From the NCBI GenBank assembly GCA_021799405.1, contig JAJZAL010000027.1, positions 1-33,442 of the forward strand: a stretch of 33,442 bases of DNA, written 5' to 3'. Positions 24,331 through 33,349 of this stretch are shown in pieces; positions within the stretch are counted from its first letter, which is position 1, and each line of letters opens with the position of its first letter. The stretch is from Acidobacteriota bacterium (lineage in GTDB: Bacteria > Acidobacteriota > Terriglobia > Terriglobales > Acidobacteriaceae). The notes beneath the pieces were generated by a model. That model had not been told where the DNA came from. It was given only the letters and a program-made list of their open reading frames with translations, and did no database searches. A program made the position numbers and the translations under genes.

Positions 24331-24870
24331 TTACTTCGCGCCGCTCTTGCCGGCCTTCTTCTTCAGCTTCTCATCCACGTAACGCACGCCCTTGTTCTTA
24401 TATGGATCAGGCTTGCGCAACGCCCGCATATCGGCCGCCACCTGGCCAACCTTCTGCCGGTCGATCCCCGTCACCGTCACGCGGGTCTGCTTCGGATCAA
24501 TCGCCACCGAAATCCCGCTCGGTATCGGAAACTCAATCGGATGCGAATAACCCAGCGTGAAGACCACCGTGTCCTTGCCCTTCATCTCGGCACGGTATCC
24601 AATGCCGACAATGTCGAGTTCCTTCGACCAGCCCTGCGTCACGCCATGCACTGCGTTCGCCACCAGCGCCCGCGTCAGGCCGTGTATAGCCGCCTGCGAG
24701 TCGTTCTCGCGCACCGTTTGCAGGTGCCCGTCGCTTGTCTCCAGCTTGATCCCGGCAGGAACTACCTGTTCAATCTTCCCTTTCGGGCCTTCCACCACAA
24801 CCTTCGTTCCCGTGTGCGTGTACTTCACGCCCGCCGGCAACGGAATCGGCTTGTTTCCAATACGCGACAT
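24331..24870 (-). CDS. rplF: 50S ribosomal protein L6
   Basis: L6 lies near the GTPase-associated region of the large subunit. The two homologous domains are seen: [15 protein letters not shown] at the start, then [20 protein letters not shown], and near the end [13 protein letters not shown] followed by a Lys-rich tail. The length is 179, normal. The upstream gap to rpsH (24871-25049, 179 nt) is one of the widest in the spc region. Confidence 0.98.
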   Translation of the reverse strand: MSRIGNKPIPLPAGVKYTHTGTKVVVEGPKGKIEQVVPAGIKLETSDGHLQTVRENDSQAAIHGLTRALVANAVHGVTQGWSKELDIVGIGYRAEMKGKDTVVFTLGYSHPIEFPIPSGISVAIDPKQTRVTVTGIDRQKVGQVAADMRALRKPDPYKNKGVRYVDEKLKKKAGKSGAK

Positions 24871-24934
24871 GCCTTCAATCCTTCATGGCTTGCGAGTCCC
24901 GACGCCCTTCTGGGCTTCGTTCCACTGCAGCCGT

Positions 24935-24951
24935 GGCGGGTTTTTCCCGCC
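24935..24951. other. hairpin in the wide rpsH-rplF gap
   Basis: GGCGGG and CCCGCC enclose a TTTTT loop. It is the clearest structure in the 179-nt gap 24871-25049, which has no heptamer array. A second small stem, CCCGC/GCGGG, lies about 25 bases to the right. Neither has a T-tract after it on the minus strand. Confidence 0.4.
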
Positions 24952-25049
24952 CCTTCCTGCTAACCTTCTACCCCGCCATCAGCGCGGGCTCATCCTGCCC
25001 AACCTGCGGCAAATGACGCCATAGGCGCGGTTCGCCCAACGCGTAGTCC

Positions 25050-25448
25050 TTACCAGACCTCGCAGAGAATCTCTCCGCCGACGCCTTCGCGCCGCGCCTG
25101 ACGGCCTGTCATCACTCCGCGCGGCGTCGTGATGATGCTGATCCCCAGCCCGCCCTGCACGCGCTTGATCTCATCACGGCCCACGTATACACGGCAACCG
25201 GGACGCGATACACGCGAGAGATCCCGAATCGCCGCCTCATTGTTCGAGCCATACTTCAGGTACACGCGGAGCACGGCGCGGCCGTTCTCTTCCGACGTCT
25301 TGTAGTTGGCAATGTAGCCCTCTTCCTTCAGAATGCGGGCAATCTCTGTCTTCAGCTTCGAGGCCGGAACATCCAGCTTCTGGTGACGCGCGCGGATCGC
25401 GTTGCGAATACGCGTCAGAAAATCTGCTACCGGATCGGTCAAACTCAT
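25050..25448 (-). CDS. rpsH: 30S ribosomal protein S8
   Basis: S8 binds helix 21 of 16S rRNA and in E. coli represses the spc operon by binding its mRNA near rplE. MSLTDPVADFLTRIRNA and the GLGISIITTPRGVMT and GGEILCEVW signatures are canonical. The length is 132. Whether the autoregulatory mRNA site is kept here cannot be judged by eye. The gap of 123 nt to rpsN shows no array. Confidence 0.98.
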   Translation of the reverse strand: MSLTDPVADFLTRIRNAIRARHQKLDVPASKLKTEIARILKEEGYIANYKTSEENGRAVLRVYLKYGSNNEAAIRDLSRVSRPGCRVYVGRDEIKRVQGGLGISIITTPRGVMTGRQARREGVGGEILCEVW

Positions 25449-25571
25449 CGTTTCTCCTTCATCTCCCGTTCGCTCCGCAGCGCAGAGAACCAGCGAAGAT
25501 GTCTAACGGCGACCCCGCTTCCGGGTACCGCCAAATCTGTCACCCGCGCCTCTTATCTGCGCGGAAATTCC

Positions 25572-25757
25572 TTACCAGGACGACTTCACAACGCCGGGAA
25601 TATCTCCCTTGAGCGCCAGCTGGCGGAAGCACAAACGGCAAATGCCGAACTTCCGCAGAAAACCGCGCGGACGCCCGCAAAGCTTGCAACGGTTGTGCTG
25701 CCGGCTCTTGAACTTCGGCTTCCGCTCGTCTTTGACTTTCTTTGCAATCGTGGACAT
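25572..25757 (-). CDS. rpsN: 30S ribosomal protein S14, zinc-binding type
   Basis: This is the short (61-residue) S14 with the zinc set C24-x2-C27 and C40-x2-C43 (RCKLCGRP and GICRLCFRQ), ending [12 protein letters not shown]. coli has the longer zinc-free form. It lies between rplE and rpsH in the usual spc position. Confidence 0.98.
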   Translation of the reverse strand: MSTIAKKVKDERKPKFKSRQHNRCKLCGRPRGFLRKFGICRLCFRQLALKGDIPGVVKSSW

Positions 25758-25773
25758 AAATCTCTTAGCTCCC

Positions 25774-26322
25774 TTACGCGGTCTGGCGGAACGGCACGCC
25801 GAACTGCCGCAGCAGGGCGCGCGCCGAATTGTCGTCCTTGGCCGACGTCACAATGGTGATGTTCATTCCCTTCAGCTTCTCAACCTTCGAGATATCGATC
25901 TCCGGGAAAATCAGCTGATCGCGGACACCCAGCGTGTAGTTGCCGCGGCCGTCAAAGCTCTTCGTCGAAACACCGCGAAAATCGCGTACCCGCGGCAAGC
26001 CAACCGAAATCAACCGGTCCAGAAATTCGTACATCGTGTCGCCCCGCAGCGTCACCATGGCGCCGATGGGCATGCCCTCGCGTACCTTGAACGCCGCAAC
26101 CGACTTCTTCGCCCGCGTCGTTACCGGCTTCTGTCCGGCAATCGCCGCCAGGTCCGCCACCAGCGGATCCAGCAGCTTCGAGTTCTGCGTCGCTTCGCCC
26201 AGGCCCATGTTCAGCACAATCTTCTCGATGCGCGGCACGGCCATCACATTCTCCAGCCCAAGCTCCGTCTGGAGCGCGGCACGGATTTCCTTGTAATATC
26301 TCTCTCTTAGTCTTGCTGCCAT
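25774..26322 (-). CDS. rplE: 50S ribosomal protein L5
   Basis: L5 contacts 5S rRNA and P-site tRNA. The start at ATG 26322 gives [17 protein letters not shown], a standard N-terminus; the longer reading frame upstream has unrelated sequence. Family marks are [35 protein letters not shown] (in pieces), [16 protein letters not shown] and the usual C-terminal [10 protein letters not shown]. The length is 182. Confidence 0.98.
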   Translation of the reverse strand: MAARLRERYYKEIRAALQTELGLENVMAVPRIEKIVLNMGLGEATQNSKLLDPLVADLAAIAGQKPVTTRAKKSVAAFKVREGMPIGAMVTLRGDTMYEFLDRLISVGLPRVRDFRGVSTKSFDGRGNYTLGVRDQLIFPEIDISKVEKLKGMNITIVTSAKDDNSARALLRQFGVPFRQTA

Positions 26323-26393
26323 TGCGTTTCTTAACCTCGTCCCCGGTCTCGGATTGGCTTCTCGCCGTCTACCGTTGCGGGTGCAATCTTCGC

Positions 26394-26407
26394 GGGCCTC
26401 CAGGCCC
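26394..26407. other. short hairpin between rplX and rplE
   Basis: GGGCCT and AGGCCC are separated by CC, 15 bases downstream of rplX in the direction of transcription, in a 99-nt gap. There is no T-tract. It is listed because the gap otherwise shows nothing. Confidence 0.3.
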
Positions 26408-26421
26408 ACGGTTTCCGTTTC

Positions 26422-26748
26422 CTACTTCTTCGTTGACAGCGTCTGCCCGCACTTCTTGCAGACACGCACCTTCTGCTCGCCCTCGAGCTTGTGGCCCACG
26501 CGCGTACGCCCGCAGTTCGGGCAAACCAGCATCAGATTCGAAATGTGAATCGGCTGCTCCTGCTCGGCGATTCCACCCTTGATGTTCTGCTGCGGATTCG
26601 GACGAACATGCTTCTTCGCTACGCGAATGTTCTCCACCACCACCCGGCTCGCATCCGGGAGCACACGCAGCACGCGGCCACGCTTCCCTTTATCGCTGCC
26701 GGCAATGACTTCCACCTGGTCGTTGCGGCGAATATTCAAACTCGGCAT
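26422..26748 (-). CDS. rplX: 50S ribosomal protein L24 with zinc-ribbon cysteines
   Basis: L24 is an assembly initiator near the exit tunnel. The KOW motif is RNDQVEVIAGSDKGKRGRVL. The C-terminal part has C76-x2-C79 (VCPNCGR) and C97-x2-C100 (VCKKCGQ), a zinc-ribbon arrangement kept in some phyla and lost in E. coli. ATG 26748 (108 residues) has AAGGGAAG upstream; an adjacent GTG at 26751 is less likely. Confidence 0.97.
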   Translation of the reverse strand: MPSLNIRRNDQVEVIAGSDKGKRGRVLRVLPDASRVVVENIRVAKKHVRPNPQQNIKGGIAEQEQPIHISNLMLVCPNCGRTRVGHKLEGEQKVRVCKKCGQTLSTKK

Positions 26749-26775
26749 CACTCTTCCCTTTACTTCGCGTCCGGA

Positions 26776-27147
26776 TTACAGAACTTCCGGAGCGAGCGAA
26801 ACAATCTTCAAGAACTTCTTCTCGCGCAACTCACGAGCCACCGGCCCGAAAACGCGCGTCCCTACCGGCTCGCCGGCTTCATTGATCAGCACAGCCGCGT
26901 TCGAGTCAAAGCGGATGTAGGTCCCATCGCGGCGGCGCGATTCCTTGCGCGTGCGCACAATCACAGCCTTCACCACCTTGCCCTTCTTCACCTGTCCATC
27001 CGGCGACGATTCCTTGACCGCGGCGGTAATCACATCGCCCAGCCCGGCCTTCAGACCGGTCGAGCCACCGAGGGGAAGGATCATCTGCAACTTGCGGGCG
27101 CCGGAGTTATCCGCGACCTCGAGCATGGTCCTCATCTGTACTGCCAT
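26776..27147 (-). CDS. rplN: 50S ribosomal protein L14
   Basis: L14 forms an intersubunit bridge and is the binding site of the silencing factor RsfS. The 123-residue protein is of standard length with [57 protein letters not shown] in pieces, and the GPVARELR end. It starts the second half of the S10-spc run, after rpsQ, with a 27-nt gap. Confidence 0.98.
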   Translation of the reverse strand: MAVQMRTMLEVADNSGARKLQMILPLGGSTGLKAGLGDVITAAVKESSPDGQVKKGKVVKAVIVRTRKESRRRDGTYIRFDSNAAVLINEAGEPVGTRVFGPVARELREKKFLKIVSLAPEVL

Positions 27148-27174
27148 TGTTCTATCTCCTCTTCCTTCGGCGGA

Positions 27175-27510
27175 TTACTGGCCCGCAACCTCGACATCGG
27201 TACCGGCTTCCTGATCGGTCAGCGCCGAGCGCCGGATAATCTCTTCCAGATTCCACCGCTTCAGCTTGCTCAGCGGCCGGGTCTCGCGAATGCGAACCAT
27301 GTCGCCGACCCGCGCCGAGTTCTCCGCATCGTGCGCGTAGAACTTCTTGCTGTTGCGAACAATCCGCTTGTACTTCGAGTGCGCCTTGCGCATTTCGACC
27401 TCGACCACGATCGTCTTCTGCATCTTGGTCGAAACCACCTGCCCAACCTTCTCGTTACGGCGCGACTGGCCCGCGGCCTGCGTCTGCACTTCTTGTTGCG
27501 CGTCTGCCAT
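27175..27510 (-). CDS. rpsQ: 30S ribosomal protein S17
   Basis: S17 is a primary 16S-binding protein. The OB-fold core, [38 protein letters not shown] and [18 protein letters not shown], is typical. The protein has 111 residues against 84 in E. coli, with a polar Gln/Ala-rich N-terminal extension (about 18 residues) and an acidic C-terminal tail. The ATG lies three bases after the rpmC stop. Confidence 0.97.
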   Translation of the reverse strand: MADAQQEVQTQAAGQSRRNEKVGQVVSTKMQKTIVVEVEMRKAHSKYKRIVRNSKKFYAHDAENSARVGDMVRIRETRPLSKLKRWNLEEIIRRSALTDQEAGTDVEVAGQ

Positions 27511-27513
27511 GGC

Positions 27514-27798
27514 TTAGAGCGCCTCCTTTTTCGATTTCCGCGTCCGCCGCGTCTTCGTGCCGGACTTCGCTTCTACACTCGCCCCCGCCAGAGGAGCAGC
27601 ACCGCGAACACCCAGGGCCCGCTCACGCGTGATGGTCTGCATCTTGGCCACGTCCTTCTTCAACTCACGCAGCTTCTTCACGCCCTCGGTCTGGCCCAGC
27701 TTCATCTGAAAGCGCAGCCGGAAGATCTGCTCCCGCGCCTTGCCCTCCTCGACTCTGAGTTCCTCGTCGCTCAGATTGCGAATCTTCTCGATTTCCAT
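27514..27798 (-). CDS. rpmC: 50S ribosomal protein L29
   Basis: L29 sits at the tunnel exit and helps dock trigger factor and SRP. The core, KIRNLSDEELRVEEGKAREQ (in pieces), then LRFQMKLGQTEGVKKLRELKK and AKMQTITRERALG, is a standard helical hairpin of about 65 residues. A further 30 residues rich in Ala, Lys, Arg and Thr make it 94 long. It lies between rplP and rpsQ. Confidence 0.96.
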   Translation of the reverse strand: MEIEKIRNLSDEELRVEEGKAREQIFRLRFQMKLGQTEGVKKLRELKKDVAKMQTITRERALGVRGAAPLAGASVEAKSGTKTRRTRKSKKEAL

Positions 27799-27857
27799 TG
27801 CCTCTTCTCATCTCCGGGACTCCGGCCCACCCTGGGCCGGGTATCCACAATCTCTGC

Positions 27858-28292
27858 TTATTTGGCGACTACCGTCGCCTTCACATCGTGACGCTGCACA
27901 AACCGGGTCTTCAGCGGCAGCTTCTGCGCCGCCAGGCGCATCGCCTCCTGCGCTATTTCCGGGCTCACGCCTTCCATCTCAAAAAGCACCTTGCCGGGAC
28001 GCACCACCGCAACCCAGTGATCCGGTGCGCCCTTGCCCTTGCCCATACGGGTTTCGGCCGGCTTCTTGGTCACTGGCTTGTCAGGAAACAGACGCAGCCA
28101 GATCTTGCCGCCACGCTTGATGAAGCGGGTCATCGCCACACGGCTGGCTTCAATCTGCCGGTCGGTAATGTATCCGCACTCCAGGACTTTCAGGCCATAG
28201 TCGCCAAATGACAGCTCGCTGCCGCGCCACGCCTTGCCGCGCATGCGACCCCGCTGCTGCTTGCGATACTTGACCTTCTTTGGCATCAACAT
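27858..28292 (-). CDS. rplP: 50S ribosomal protein L16
   Basis: L16 lies by the A-site tRNA elbow. The start at ATG 28292 gives [19 protein letters not shown], the usual N-terminus, and AGGG lies eight bases upstream. A longer frame to 28352 would read through the heptamer array and is rejected. [20 protein letters not shown] and the [19 protein letters not shown] region are canonical. The length is 144. Confidence 0.97.
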   Translation of the reverse strand: MLMPKKVKYRKQQRGRMRGKAWRGSELSFGDYGLKVLECGYITDRQIEASRVAMTRFIKRGGKIWLRLFPDKPVTKKPAETRMGKGKGAPDHWVAVVRPGKVLFEMEGVSPEIAQEAMRLAAQKLPLKTRFVQRHDVKATVVAK

Positions 28293-28317
28293 GATGAAAC
28301 CCTCAAACCTTCTAGCT

Positions 28318-28394
28318 AGTTTCCAGTTCTCAGTTATCAGTCCCCAGTCCAATCACTTCTTCCCTCACTGGGGACTGGCGACTGTCCACTGACA
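28318..28394. repeat. heptamer array, AGTYNYC family, between rpsC and rplP
   Basis: This is the longest copy of the family. Five direct units, AGTTTCC, AGTTCTC, AGTTATC, AGTCCCC and AGTCCAA (28318-28352), are followed after 14 bases by four inverted units, ACTGGGG, ACTGGCG, ACTGTCC and ACTGACA (28367-28394). AGTCCCC pairs exactly with GGGGACT of the other half. A TCTAGCTAGT motif just before it recalls the other family. Confidence 0.87.
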
Positions 28395-28397
28395 ACC

Positions 28398-29069
28398 CTA
28401 AAATACCGTCGTTCCCACCGTCGCCTGCGGTTCCCGCCGGCGCTGCTGGTAAATGTCTCCGCGGTACACCCAGGTCTTCACGCCAATCACGCCATAGGTC
28501 GTCCGCGCCTCGGCAAAGCCGTAATCAATATCGGCCCGCAACGTGTGCAGCGGCAGACGGCCCTGCAGGTACCACTCCGAACGGGCAATTTCGTTCCCAT
28601 TCAAACGGCCCGATACGCGCACCTTGATCCCCTTGCAGCCAAAACGCAGCGCCGAATCCACAGCCTTGCGCATCGCCCGCCGGAAGCCCACGCGCTTCTC
28701 CAGTTGCAGCGCAATATTCTCGGCAATCAGCTGCGCGTCCAGCTCCGGCTTGTTCACTTCGAGAATGTCGATAAAGACCTCACGGTTCGTCCGCTTCTGC
28801 AGATCACCCTTCAGCTTCTCGATCTCGGCGCCCTTGCGGCCAATCACGATGCCCGGACGAGCCGTGCGAATGATCAGCCGAAGCTTGTTGCCCGGCCGCT
28901 CCACTTCCACAGAGCTCACGCCGGCAGACTTCAACTTCTCCTTCAGCTCACGCTTCAGGTGCACGTCCTCAACCAGCAGCTTGTCGTAGTCACGCTCCAC
29001 AAACCAGCGCGAACGCCATGGCTTGTTTACTCCGAGCCGAAATCCGTAAGGATGGACTTTCTGTCCCAT
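28398..29069 (-). CDS. rpsC: 30S ribosomal protein S3
   Basis: S3 lines the mRNA entry channel and, with S4 and S5, helps unwind m[21 protein letters not shown] is canonical, the KH domain shows [14 protein letters not shown], and the C-terminal domain has [15 protein letters not shown] and [17 protein letters not shown]. The length is 223 against 233 in E. coli, the difference being a short C-terminal tail. It lies 15 bases after rplV. Confidence 0.98.
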   Translation of the reverse strand: MGQKVHPYGFRLGVNKPWRSRWFVERDYDKLLVEDVHLKRELKEKLKSAGVSSVEVERPGNKLRLIIRTARPGIVIGRKGAEIEKLKGDLQKRTNREVFIDILEVNKPELDAQLIAENIALQLEKRVGFRRAMRKAVDSALRFGCKGIKVRVSGRLNGNEIARSEWYLQGRLPLHTLRADIDYGFAEARTTYGVIGVKTWVYRGDIYQQRRREPQATVGTTVF

Positions 29070-29084
29070 AGTCTCCTCGATCCT

Positions 29085-29615
29085 TTACTTCTTCTCAGCG
29101 GACTTCTTTGCCCGCGGTGCCGCCTTCTTCGCGGCCGTCTTCTTGGCTGCTGCCTTCTTCGCAGGAGCCTTCTTCGCCGCCTTCTTGGCAGCCTTCTTTG
29201 CCGGCTTGACCGCCGGCTCAGCTTCCACGCGCTCCACTAGCGACTCGCCGCCTGCGCGCTCGGCCACCGAAATCACAATATGCGCCAGCCGGCGCTGATA
29301 GCGGTAAGCCCGCCCCATCGGAGCCGGACGGATCCGCTTCATCCGCGGCCCTTCGTTCGCGACGGCCTGCTTCACGTACAGGTTGTCCACATCCAAATCC
29401 AGCCCCTGCTCCTGGCTCAGGTAGTTCGCGTTCTCAACCGCAGAACGCAGCACCTTCTCCACCAGCGGAGCCACTGCCTTCTTCGTAAAGGCCACCGTGT
29501 GCAACGCCTCTTCGACGCCTCGGCCCTTGATCAGTTCGAGCACCAGACGCGCCTTCTGCGGAGATACCCGCTGGAATCGCGCTTCGGCCCGGAATTCCCG
29601 TGTTTCCAGTTGCAT
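29085..29615 (-). CDS. rplV: 50S ribosomal protein L22 with Lys/Ala-rich tail
   Basis: L22 lines the peptide exit tunnel. Residues 1-120 are the normal fold: VSPQKARLVLELIKGRGVEEA, the extended beta-hairpin around GPRMKRIRPAPMGRAYRYQ, then AHIVISV. The hairpin tip carries PAPM where E. coli has PRAK. Residues 134-176 are an added tail made almost only of Lys, Ala, Pro, Thr and Arg in AKKAA-like repeats, resembling histone H1 or bacterial HU-type tails. The protein has 176 residues against 110 in E. coli. The tail uses the same GC-rich codons as its neighbours. Confidence 0.97.
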   Translation of the reverse strand: MQLETREFRAEARFQRVSPQKARLVLELIKGRGVEEALHTVAFTKKAVAPLVEKVLRSAVENANYLSQEQGLDLDVDNLYVKQAVANEGPRMKRIRPAPMGRAYRYQRRLAHIVISVAERAGGESLVERVEAEPAVKPAKKAAKKAAKKAPAKKAAAKKTAAKKAAPRAKKSAEKK

Positions 29616-29639
29616 TGGCTTACCCTGATTCCTCTTCTC

Positions 29640-29924
29640 TTATCGAGCCCGCGAGGCCGATTCGGCCTTAGCAGCGTGCCCTTTAAAGGTCCGCGTCGGG
29701 GCAAACTCGCCCAGCTTATGACCCACCATGTTTTCCGTCACATAGACGGGAACGAACTTCTTCCCATTGTGGACAGCAATCGTGTGCCCCACCATCTCGG
29801 GGTGAATCGTCGAGCGGCGCGACCAGGTGCGAATCACCTTGCGGTCATTCGCCTGATTCATTGCCTCCACTTTCACCATCAGGTGCCCGTCAATGAAAGG
29901 ACCCTTCTTTGTCGACCGTGCCAT
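29640..29924 (-). CDS. rpsS: 30S ribosomal protein S19
   Basis: S19 is in the 30S head with S13. [43 protein letters not shown] (in pieces) and the [17 protein letters not shown] end are canonical. The length is 94. It lies between rplB and rplV; a heptamer array fills the gap to rplB. Confidence 0.98.
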   Translation of the reverse strand: MARSTKKGPFIDGHLMVKVEAMNQANDRKVIRTWSRRSTIHPEMVGHTIAVHNGKKFVPVYVTENMVGHKLGEFAPTRTFKGHAAKAESASRAR

Positions 29925-29935
29925 TCAAAACCTCG

Positions 29936-30048
29936 TTAGCTACTAGCTTCTAGCTGTTAGCTCTTAGCTCTTCCTCAGAGCGTGAATAACCAGACTTCAT
30001 CCGGCTGCTACCTGGCTAGAAGCGAACGGCTAAAAGCTGGTAGCTGCC
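29936..30048. repeat. heptamer array, YYAGCYN family, between rplB and rpsS
   Basis: Five direct units at exact spacing, TTAGCTA, CTAGCTT, CTAGCTG, TTAGCTC and TTAGCTC (29936-29970), are followed after about 44 bases by five inverted units, GCTAGAA, GCGAACG, GCTAAAA, GCTGGTA and GCTGCC (30015-30048). This is the cleanest copy of its family and fills most of the 128-nt gap. Confidence 0.87.
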
Positions 30049-30052
30049 TTCC

Positions 30053-30877
<825 letters not shown>

Positions 30878-30879
30878 AA

Positions 30880-31007
30880 TTAGCTCTTAGCTTCCAGCCT
30901 TCCGCAAATGACTCTCTGTCATCCGCCTCCAGCTTGTTCCAATTACTCTTAAACCCAACTCCAACCCTGCAAACCAGCCGGCTAATAGCTGAAAGCTGGT
31001 AGCGAAA
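30880..31007. repeat. heptamer array, YYAGCYN family, between rplW and rplB
   Basis: Direct units TTAGCTC, TTAGCTT and CCAGCCT (30880-30900), with an isolated CCAGCTT at 30929, are followed by inverted units GGCTAAT, AGCTGAA, AGCTGGT and AGCGAAA at exact spacing (30980-31007). The array begins two bases upstream of the rplB ATG, so it covers the place where the rplB ribosome binding site should be. Confidence 0.82.
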
Positions 31008-31015
31008 GACTGCCC

Positions 31016-31309
31016 TTACAGGCTGTTCACGTACTCCGGCATCTTCTGTCCCGGAGCCAGGCGCACATACGCCTTCTTCCAGTCCGGACGATACCCGGTA
31101 AAGCGACCGCGACGGCGTTCCTTGCCCGCGTAATTCGCAGTCCGCACATTGGCAACCTTCACTTTGAAGAGAGCCTCAACCGCCTGCTTCACTTCGGTCT
31201 TCGTTGCCTTGCTGGCCACTTCAAATACCAGCGTGTTCTCTACTTCCTTCACCGTCAGTGCGCGCTCGGTAATCAGCGGACGCCGGATCACATCATAAGT
31301 CGTCGGCAT
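31016..31309 (-). CDS. rplW: 50S ribosomal protein L23
   Basis: L23 at the tunnel exit is the docking site for trigger factor and SRP. The 97-residue protein shows DVIRRPLITERALTVKE, FEVASKATKTEVKQAVEALF in pieces and VANVRTANYAGKERRRGRFTG in pieces. Its ATG overlaps the rplD stop by one base (TAATG), so the two genes are translated together. Confidence 0.98.
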   Translation of the reverse strand: MPTTYDVIRRPLITERALTVKEVENTLVFEVASKATKTEVKQAVEALFKVKVANVRTANYAGKERRRGRFTGYRPDWKKAYVRLAPGQKMPEYVNSL

Positions 31310-31977
31310 TAGGCCACCTCAGCCTTTCTGCGTCGGGAGACCGTCTTCATCAGCGACTCCTGCAGCTTCTCCATCGCCGCCCGTGAAAAGATCGCCCGCT
31401 CGTAGCGCAACAAATCATACGGATGCACTTCGCTGTTGAGCACCAGTTCCACGTTATCGAGATTCCGTGAGCCAAGAATCAGGTTCTCGCTCAGCGACTG
31501 GCTGGTCTCCACCAGCAGCGTGCTGCGGTTGGCTTCCAGCTTGTCCAGCGCCGAGCGGTACAGCTTGGTCTTCGGCTCCTTCAGTTCCAGGCTCTCCACC
31601 ACGGTCAGCTTGCCGTCGGCCAGCTTCGCGGCCACCGCCGAACGCAGCGCACCGAGCAGCTTCTTCTTCGGGAAAGCATAGTCATAAGACCGCGGCTGCG
31701 GTCCATGCACCGTGCCGCCATGCCGCCACAGCGGCGAGCGAACCGAGCCGATACGCGCACGGCCCGTCCCCTTCTGCTTCCAAAGCTTCTTGCCCGAACC
31801 GGATACCAGCTTCCGGTTCTTGGTGGCATGCGTCCCCTGGCGCAGCGAAGCGCGGTAGTGCTTCACCGCCTCCCACAGCAGCGCCTCATTCACTTCGCTC
31901 GGCGCAAACAGATCGTCGGCCAACTCCAGAGAGCCGACTTTCTTTCCACCGAGATCCAAAACGTCAACGTTTGCCAT
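31309..31977 (-). CDS. rplD: 50S ribosomal protein L4
   Basis: L4 lines the exit tunnel; in E. coli it also represses the S10 operon through its leader. ATG 31977 (222 residues) gives MANVDVLDLGGKKVGSLEL with a purine-rich GAAGAGAAG site upstream; the longer frame to 32052 has no support. The tunnel loop reads WKQKGTGRARIGSVRSPLWRHGG, shown here in full only as its ends, and is typical. It begins 102 bases after rplC. No S10-leader-like structure is visible in the window. Confidence 0.97.
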   Translation of the reverse strand: MANVDVLDLGGKKVGSLELADDLFAPSEVNEALLWEAVKHYRASLRQGTHATKNRKLVSGSGKKLWKQKGTGRARIGSVRSPLWRHGGTVHGPQPRSYDYAFPKKKLLGALRSAVAAKLADGKLTVVESLELKEPKTKLYRSALDKLEANRSTLLVETSQSLSENLILGSRNLDNVELVLNSEVHPYDLLRYERAIFSRAAMEKLQESLMKTVSRRRKAEVA

Positions 31978-32079
31978 TGTCTTCTCTTCTTGCAGCGAAC
32001 CGGCGATCGACGCCTTAGGCTGCTTCCAAATCTTGCATTCCCTGCGCCCCAACGGCGCCCCTGCTCAACTTCGCCGCTT

Positions 32080-32820
32080 CTACTTCTTTTTGGCGCTGGC
32101 CTTCTTCGAAGCCTTCAGCGGATCGACCGTGCCCCCGCCCGAGAATCCACGGCGCTCGCGCGGCGGAGCCTTCGCCTTCGAAATCAGCACATATCCATCC
32201 CGCGGTCCCGGAACCGCGCCCTCGACCAGCAGCAGGTTCTCATCCAGATCGATCCCGCGAATCCGAAGGTTGCGCACCGTCACCCGGTCCGTACCGTAGT
32301 GGCCCGGCATGCGCTGCCCCGGAAAAACACGCGACGGAAACGATGAAGCGCCAATCGAGCCCTGCACCTGGAACATATGCCCGTGCGACTTCGGACCACC
32401 GCCAAAACCGTGACGGCGAACGACGCCCGAAAATCCTCGGCCTTTGCTGGTGCCGATCACATCCACAAACTTCTCATCCGCGAAGATGTCCACCAGAACG
32501 CGGTCACCCGGCTTCACGCTCAACGGAGCTTCGCCGTCCCCGCTCACCTTGGAGGGCTCCACTTCGACTTCCTTCGTCAACCGGACCGGCGCGACATCGC
32601 TTTTCGCAAAGTGGCCCGCCATCGGCTTGGTCACCTTCGAGGCCTTCACAAACTCCACCAGGCCAATCTGCGCGGCGTCGTAGCCGTCCTTCGCGGCGGT
32701 CTTCAGTTGCGTGACGACGCATGGTCCGGCCTGCAGCACTGTCACCGGGTGCACCTCGCCTTTATCGTCAAACACCTGGGTCATGCCGATCTTCTTACCC
32801 AGAATTCCTGTAACTGCCAT
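32080..32820 (-). CDS. rplC: 50S ribosomal protein L3
   Basis: L3 is a primary assembly protein reaching the peptidyl-transferase centre. GILGKKIGMTQVFDDKG at the start and the loop region GSIGASSFPSRVFPGQRMPGH, seen in pieces, are canonical. The protein has 246 residues against 209 in E. coli, with an insertion-bearing middle and a C-terminal tail rich in Gly, Lys and Ala (after SKAKAPPRERRG). It lies 98 bases after rpsJ; the gap has only faint traces of heptamer units (GGCTAGCTTGCAGTTCTC, 32864-32881). Confidence 0.97.
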   Translation of the reverse strand: MAVTGILGKKIGMTQVFDDKGEVHPVTVLQAGPCVVTQLKTAAKDGYDAAQIGLVEFVKASKVTKPMAGHFAKSDVAPVRLTKEVEVEPSKVSGDGEAPLSVKPGDRVLVDIFADEKFVDVIGTSKGRGFSGVVRRHGFGGGPKSHGHMFQVQGSIGASSFPSRVFPGQRMPGHYGTDRVTVRNLRIRGIDLDENLLLVEGAVPGPRDGYVLISKAKAPPRERRGFSGGGTVDPLKASKKASAKKK

Positions 32821-32918
32821 TTCTCATCTCCTCATCATGCACCGCCATGCAGCGCACTGCCGGGCTAGCTTGCAGTTCTCGGTGGCCGGCTATCAACCAG
32901 CTGCCGATCACCAACGAT

Positions 32919-33236
32919 CTACTTCTCGAACGCCTTGATCTCCACATCCACACCGGCTGGCAGGTCCAGACGCATCAACGCATCCACTGTCTGCTGGGTC
33001 GGCTCGAGAATGTCGATCAGCCGCTTGTGCGTGCGAATCTCAAACGACTCGCGCGATTTCTTGTCCACGTGCGGCGAACGCAGCACGCAATACTTGTTCT
33101 TGACCGTGGGTAGCGGGATGGGCCCGGCAACCTGCGCGCCCGTGCGCTTGGCCGTATCCACAATCTCCCCCGTCGAGGTGTCCAGCACCCGATAATCGTA
33201 AGCCTTCAACCGGATGCGTATTCTCTGTCCAACCAT
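32919..33236 (-). CDS. rpsJ: 30S ribosomal protein S10
   Basis: S10 works in the 30S head and, as NusE, in transcription antitermination. ATG 33236 gives a standard 105-residue protein starting [19 protein letters not shown], with AGGAAG eight bases upstream; an extended frame to 33269 is not supported. [21 protein letters not shown] (in pieces) and the [12 protein letters not shown] motif are canonical. It follows tuf after 113 bases, so the S10 operon appears joined to a str-type operon. Confidence 0.98.
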   Translation of the reverse strand: MVGQRIRIRLKAYDYRVLDTSTGEIVDTAKRTGAQVAGPIPLPTVKNKYCVLRSPHVDKKSRESFEIRTHKRLIDILEPTQQTVDALMRLDLPAGVDVEIKAFEK

Positions 33237-33298
33237 GTCCGTATCTTCCTGAGTCCCGGAACTTGCCATCCCGGCGACTGGTTCACTCGCTTACTTGC

Positions 33299-33331
33299 GG
33301 CCGGTCTGCTAGCTCGCGCTGCAAACCGGCC
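33299..33331. other. hairpin between tuf and rpsJ
   Basis: GGCCGGT (33299-33305) and ACCGGCC (33325-33331) form a 7-bp stem around a 19-base loop, just after the tuf stop codon in the direction of transcription. No T-tract follows. It may adjust the ratio of EF-Tu to ribosomal protein message by partial termination or processing. Confidence 0.4.
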
Positions 33332-33349
33332 TTCACTCTCTTCGCCCTG

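Noticed and set aside
26491..27891. 466-codon rightward open frame opposite rplX, rplN, rpsQ and rpmC
   Set aside because: It runs antisense to four well-supported genes and is rich in His, Arg and Leu as expected from the reverse of GC-rich codons. It has no recognisable domain.
29085..29216. Frameshift or fusion at the rplV end
   Set aside because: The Lys/Ala tail is in frame, uses the same codon bias as its neighbours and ends at a clean stop 15 bases before rpsC.
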